Source: an uncultured Fusibacter sp.
Lineage (GTDB): Bacteria; Bacillota; Clostridia; Peptostreptococcales; Acidaminobacteraceae
DNA length: 8,835 nt
Direction of reading: 5' to 3'
Assembly: GCA_937958285.1 (NCBI GenBank)
Contig: CALFXQ010000298.1
Location: 1-8,835 of the forward strand
The position numbers and the translations under genes were made by a program. Shown here piece by piece: positions 6,079 to 8,835 of the stretch. The first letter of the stretch is position 1. Each line of letters starts with the position of its first letter. The notes below the pieces were generated by a model. That model saw nothing but the letters and a program-made list of their open reading frames with translations. It ran no database searches and had not been told where the DNA came from.

Positions 6079-8067
6079 TCATTGCACATCGAGTGTAGTC
6101 TTACAAAAAAGCTTAATCTGAAAACATGTGCCACGTGGCGCATGTGGTGAAGCAATAATGCTCCCACTAAATTCATCTTTAACAATCTGATAAATGCGAC
6201 TTAATCCAAGTCCTGCGCGATGTGACAATTGGGAGGTCACGAGTGGCGTGAAAATCTCGTAGTATTCGTGGGGCTTTAAGCCTATGCCATCGTCAATGAC
6301 ACTCAAGGTCAACAGACCCAATCTTTCGTCAAAAGTAGCTTCTATGCTTATGGATAGCATTTCATTTGGCATTTGGGCGTGCCCAATGGCATTGTCGATG
6401 AGCTCATAGATAATTTCAGATAAGTACAGTGGCGATGCAATAACGGTCAAGGTATCGTCAAAGTTCACGTGCAGCTGGGTGTTGTCTCGAATATCGTTGG
6501 CTGAAGCCAAGATATACTGCGATGTTACAAGATTCTTAAGGTGAATAATCTCAGGTAAGCTGGTTTGCCTCGCTCGAGAAATATCGCTGATTCTTTCAAT
6601 ATAACTGCGACTTGTTTGGATGTTTTCGTACACGTGCTTCACAATATCGACGCCATCTATTAAGTGCTGTCGCAATTCAGTTTGGCCAAGACTTCTTTCG
6701 TCTAGAGATCTAAGAATTTCTTTAAGTCTGGACTCATAATAGGTCACGAGAGTAATGGCATTGCCAAGGGGCGTATTCATATTGTGGGACAATCCGACTA
6801 AAACCTTTGAAAGTGAAGCCATTTTCTCAGAAAGCGCCAATTGCTTTTGGGTTTCTCTGATTTCAACGAGCAAGGATTCAAGCTGCTGATTGGTTTCTAA
6901 TAGCTCTTTTGTTCTGTGCTGTACGGTGATTTCTAGATTTTCATTTGCATTCTTGATGGTGTTAAAATTTTCTTGAAGTTGATTTTGCATGGCTGCAATT
7001 GCATTGGACAGTACACCTGCCTCATCTTTTCTAAGCAGATAACCGGAGCTGATATTGAGTTGATAATCTCCCTCGCCAATGGCTTGAATGCGTTTGGCCA
7101 AGTAACTGTAGGGCGCTGCAATGCGCTTTGCAAAGGAGTTTGTTATAATCAGAGTGATAAGGAGTACAACGCTAAATGTGATGCCGATAATCCAAAGAAT
7201 GCGACTAAGACCAGAGAGGACATCTGACAGATGTACATTTGAAAAAATCAGCCAACCATTGTAGAGGCGTCGATAGGTCCACAATGAACCCGAGGTCTCA
7301 ATGAAGGTACCATCTGCATCTGCCTTAATTGCACCGGTAGGTATGGCCTCAATAGAGGTGCTATTATCTGTAGTGCGCGTAATAAGAGGTAGGCCAGTTG
7401 AATTGGCAATCCAAAGTTTTCCGGTCGTTAGATAACTTGCGTTGTTCAAATCCCTTTGGAGTTGATTGTATGAAATATCGCTTCCAGCGTAACCAATGAC
7501 CTTTCCGCCCTTTGTGATAGGTATAATGACAGTAATGATATTGGGTATTGATTTTTGCACCTTCCAGTAGCTCACACTTTCGGGGGGGATCTCTTCGATT
7601 AGGCCATTGAGGTTGAGATATTCAATTAATGCACCAGAGGGTTGTATATCGGGGATACTGTCTCGATTTTGATCTTGAAACCATATGGTCTTAAGCTGAT
7701 TGCCTTCGCCGAGAATGGCCACATAGGCAGATCTAGAACTGTTGATTTGCGCAGCAAGTTGTACAGCGCCTTCAACGGATTTTACGTACTGCTCCTGATA
7801 GTCTTTATCTGAAGCAAAACGATCGATGTTAATGGTCAAAAGCACTTCATCTGCAATGGCTCTGGCAGATTTTTCTGCAGAACTGAATATTGATGTGATT
7901 TCGCGATGATTGTTTTCCATTGCGGTCTGAATGAAGTCTTGTGTACGTGTAATTAGGGTCGTTCTGGCGATGGACATGGCCGCTAAACTCACAATTAATA
8001 AGCTCATAAGAGCAATTGTTGTAAATATAATGGTGATGCGCGTGCTAAAACGGTAAGTTCGTGCCAT
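6079..8067 (-). CDS. Membrane sensor histidine kinase with large extracellular sensor region and HAMP
   Basis: The 662-aa protein should autophosphorylate on His in response to an external signal. In order: TM1 (about 11-33); an extracellular region of some 250 residues (34-286) that looks like a double Cache fold, with GKVIGYAGSDIS as a typical strand-turn; TM2 (about 288-309); HAMP (310-365); a coiled coil (366-415); the H-box LVGLSHNMNTPLGN with H428; and a HATPase domain with N-box ELIDNAIGHA (555-564), G1 DDGIG (592-596), F-box IFTPL and G2 AGLGLS. The HNMNTP form resembles the HEINTP boxes of NtrB-like kinases but has Asn at the acidic position after His. There is no receiver domain and no response regulator gene in the window. 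The ATG at 8067 is preceded by GAGGGG. The solute-binding protein gene follows after 24 nt, suggesting a joint sensing role. Confidence 0.94.
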   Translation of the reverse strand: MARTYRFSTRITIIFTTIALMSLLIVSLAAMSIARTTLITRTQDFIQTAMENNHREITSIFSSAEKSARAIADEVLLTINIDRFASDKDYQEQYVKSVEGAVQLAAQINSSRSAYVAILGEGNQLKTIWFQDQNRDSIPDIQPSGALIEYLNLNGLIEEIPPESVSYWKVQKSIPNIITVIIPITKGGKVIGYAGSDISYNQLQRDLNNASYLTTGKLWIANSTGLPLITRTTDNSTSIEAIPTGAIKADADGTFIETSGSLWTYRRLYNGWLIFSNVHLSDVLSGLSRILWIIGITFSVVLLITLIITNSFAKRIAAPYSYLAKRIQAIGEGDYQLNISSGYLLRKDEAGVLSNAIAAMQNQLQENFNTIKNANENLEITVQHRTKELLETNQQLESLLVEIRETQKQLALSEKMASLSKVLVGLSHNMNTPLGNAITLVTYYESRLKEILRSLDERSLGQTELRQHLIDGVDIVKHVYENIQTSRSYIERISDISRARQTSLPEIIHLKNLVTSQYILASANDIRDNTQLHVNFDDTLTVIASPLYLSEIIYELIDNAIGHAQMPNEMLSISIEATFDERLGLLTLSVIDDGIGLKPHEYYEIFTPLVTSQLSHRAGLGLSRIYQIVKDEFSGSIIASPHAPRGTCFQIKLFCKTTLDVQ

Positions 8068-8093
8068 AAAGCCCCTCTTTCATCAGTGCCATT

Positions 8094-8123
8094 TATATAC
8101 CCCTTTAACCGTCAATTAGTCAA
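8094..8123 (-). promoter_or_regulatory. Candidate promoter for the kinase / solute-binding protein operon, with a TTGAC direct repeat
   Basis: On the minus strand TTGACT (8118-8123, 5 of 6) is followed after 18 nt by TATATA (8094-8099, 4 of 6 to the -10 consensus). RNA would start near 8087, about 20 nt upstream of the kinase ATG. The -35 element is the first of two TTGAC copies spaced 8 nt apart (TTGACTAATTGAC, 8111-8123). This could be chance or a direct-repeat binding site for a regulator. Confidence 0.45.
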
Positions 8124-8167
8124 AATAAATTATCTTCGCGTTTATTCTGGTTTATGTAGACGAGATG

Positions 8168-8176
8168 TATTAAAAT
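8168..8176 (+). promoter_or_regulatory. Weak -10-like element upstream of helD
   Basis: TATTAAAAT contains two overlapping -10-like hexamers (TATTAA, TAAAAT) about 30 nt upstream of the helD ATG, placing an RNA start near 8180-8183. No convincing -35 hexamer lies 16-18 nt upstream, so this is only the best available candidate in the 138-nt divergent region. Confidence 0.25.
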
Positions 8177-8205
8177 AGGAAAGACACCATAAAAGGGGGT
8201 GCGAA

Positions 8206-8835
8206 ATGCAATCAGAAAACGAAGTTGCACAATACGCATTAGAAGCTGCTCAATTGAAGTTGACCATTGCGCGTCTAGTTTTAGAAATAGACACGATGCA
8301 AGACGGAAAACTAAAAATAGAATCCGAAAGACAAGAGCAAAACCGCTATCTTAAAGATGAAATGGGCTCGGCGCCAGGAGATTTTTTACAAGCGGTGGAG
8401 TTTAGCCAGACTTTACAAGCAGAGAAGCAACTATTAGAACAACGCGGTTATCAAGATCATCAAAAGGAACGCTACGAGCGTCTTTTGCCAAAACCGTATT
8501 TTGCACGCCTCGATTACAGTGAATCCGGTCAAAAAAACATTGAAACACTGTATATTGGCTATGGCAATTTTATGGATCCAAAGACCCTAGAGATATATAT
8601 CTACGATTGGCGGACGCCTATTGCCAGCATATTTTACGATTTTCAAACGGGTCCGGTGTTTTACATGGCACCTGATGGCATGATTGAAGGACGTGTAGAT
8701 TTAAAGCGACAGTTTGACATTCAAAAGGCGAAACTCATCGCCTACTACGACACTAAATTACACGTCGTAGACGATCGCCTGCTCGATGTGTTGGCAACGC
8801 GAACCGCAGGGCCGATGCACCAAATTGTCGAGACC
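8206..8835 (+). CDS. helD: HelD-family UvrD-like ATPase/helicase, N-terminal 210 codons (runs off right edge)
   Basis: HelD proteins are superfamily 1 motor ATPases that bind RNA polymerase and help release stalled or post-termination complexes and recycle the enzyme. The visible part begins with a charged, helical stretch (about 1-92) matching the N-terminal antiparallel coiled coil that reaches into the polymerase secondary channel. It continues with conserved HelD blocks: PYFARLDY (97-104), YIYDWRTPIASIFYD (131-145), GPVFYMAP (149-156) and GRVDLKRQF (162-170). It ends with MHQIVET (204-210), which in relatives leads straight into the TIQ-type nucleotide-binding Q motif. Walker motifs lie beyond the window. 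The ATG at 8206 has AAAAGGGGGT about 5 nt upstream, and the frame is open to the edge. It is divergent from the kinase operon and shares a 138-nt regulatory region with it, with no evident functional link. Confidence 0.9.
   Translation, partial: MQSENEVAQYALEAAQLKLTIARLVLEIDTMQDGKLKIESERQEQNRYLKDEMGSAPGDFLQAVEFSQTLQAEKQLLEQRGYQDHQKERYERLLPKPYFARLDYSESGQKNIETLYIGYGNFMDPKTLEIYIYDWRTPIASIFYDFQTGPVFYMAPDGMIEGRVDLKRQFDIQKAKLIAYYDTKLHVVDDRLLDVLATRTAGPMHQIVET

Noticed and set aside
6933..7227. Open frames within the HAMP region of the kinase gene on both strands
   Set aside because: They are out-of-frame shadows of the kinase coding sequence, which has intact domains throughout.
6079..8067. Hybrid kinase or fused receiver domain
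   Set aside because: The protein ends about 40 residues after the G2 box, and no receiver-domain motif is present.
8124..8146. AATAAA / TTTATT inverted repeat between the kinase and helD genes
   Set aside because: Six AT-only base pairs with an 11-nt loop are expected by chance in AT-rich intergenic DNA.

Overview
The window looks like chromosomal DNA from a low-to-moderate GC Gram-positive bacterium, most likely of the Clostridia. The signs are strong AGGAGG-type ribosome binding sites, a HelD-type RNA polymerase-recycling ATPase, a lipoprotein solute-binding protein, and a type I glutamine synthetase with clostridial features. The genus assignment is inference only. No rRNA, tRNA, CRISPR array, insertion sequence or phage gene was seen.

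Layout. (1) 1-2214, minus strand: a run of four genes reading leftward: an RNase HI-like protein, a YeiH/UPF0324 membrane protein, a small helical (TPR-like) protein of unknown function, and the start of a probable GNAT acetyltransferase that leaves the window. The first two are separated by 3 nt and are probably translationally coupled; an extended -10 promoter lies just upstream of the RNase H gene. The small protein may also have its own promoter, and its best start is an ATG at 567, not the upstream GTG. (2) 2215-2423: a divergent regulatory region with a perfect 8-bp inverted repeat. (3) 2424-4324, plus strand: an Lrp/AsnC regulator followed 8 nt later by a type I glutamine synthetase; the stop codon of the regulator lies inside the synthetase's Shine-Dalgarno sequence. 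This looks like a self-contained nitrogen-assimilation unit in which the regulator may control its neighbour in response to an amino acid, possibly glutamine. The synthetase has all the active-site residues I looked for but carries Phe where adenylylated enzymes have the modified Tyr. (4) 4325-4413: a four-copy 8-nt tandem repeat and a hairpin between convergent operons. (5) 4414-8067, minus strand: a two-gene operon of a membrane histidine kinase with a large extracellular region, followed by a family 5 (OppA-type) solute-binding lipoprotein. A candidate promoter precedes it and an intrinsic terminator follows it. It contains neither a response regulator nor transporter permease/ATPase genes. 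(6) 8206-8835, plus strand: the N-terminal 210 codons of a HelD-family helicase/ATPase, running off the right edge.

The most interesting item is the kinase plus solute-binding protein pair. The binding protein may present a peptide-like ligand to the sensor instead of, or as well as, feeding a transporter. The kinase also has an unusual H-box, with Asn in place of the acidic residue directly after the phospho-accepting His. The second is the lrp-glnA pair. No wholly new kind of system could be demonstrated from sequence alone.
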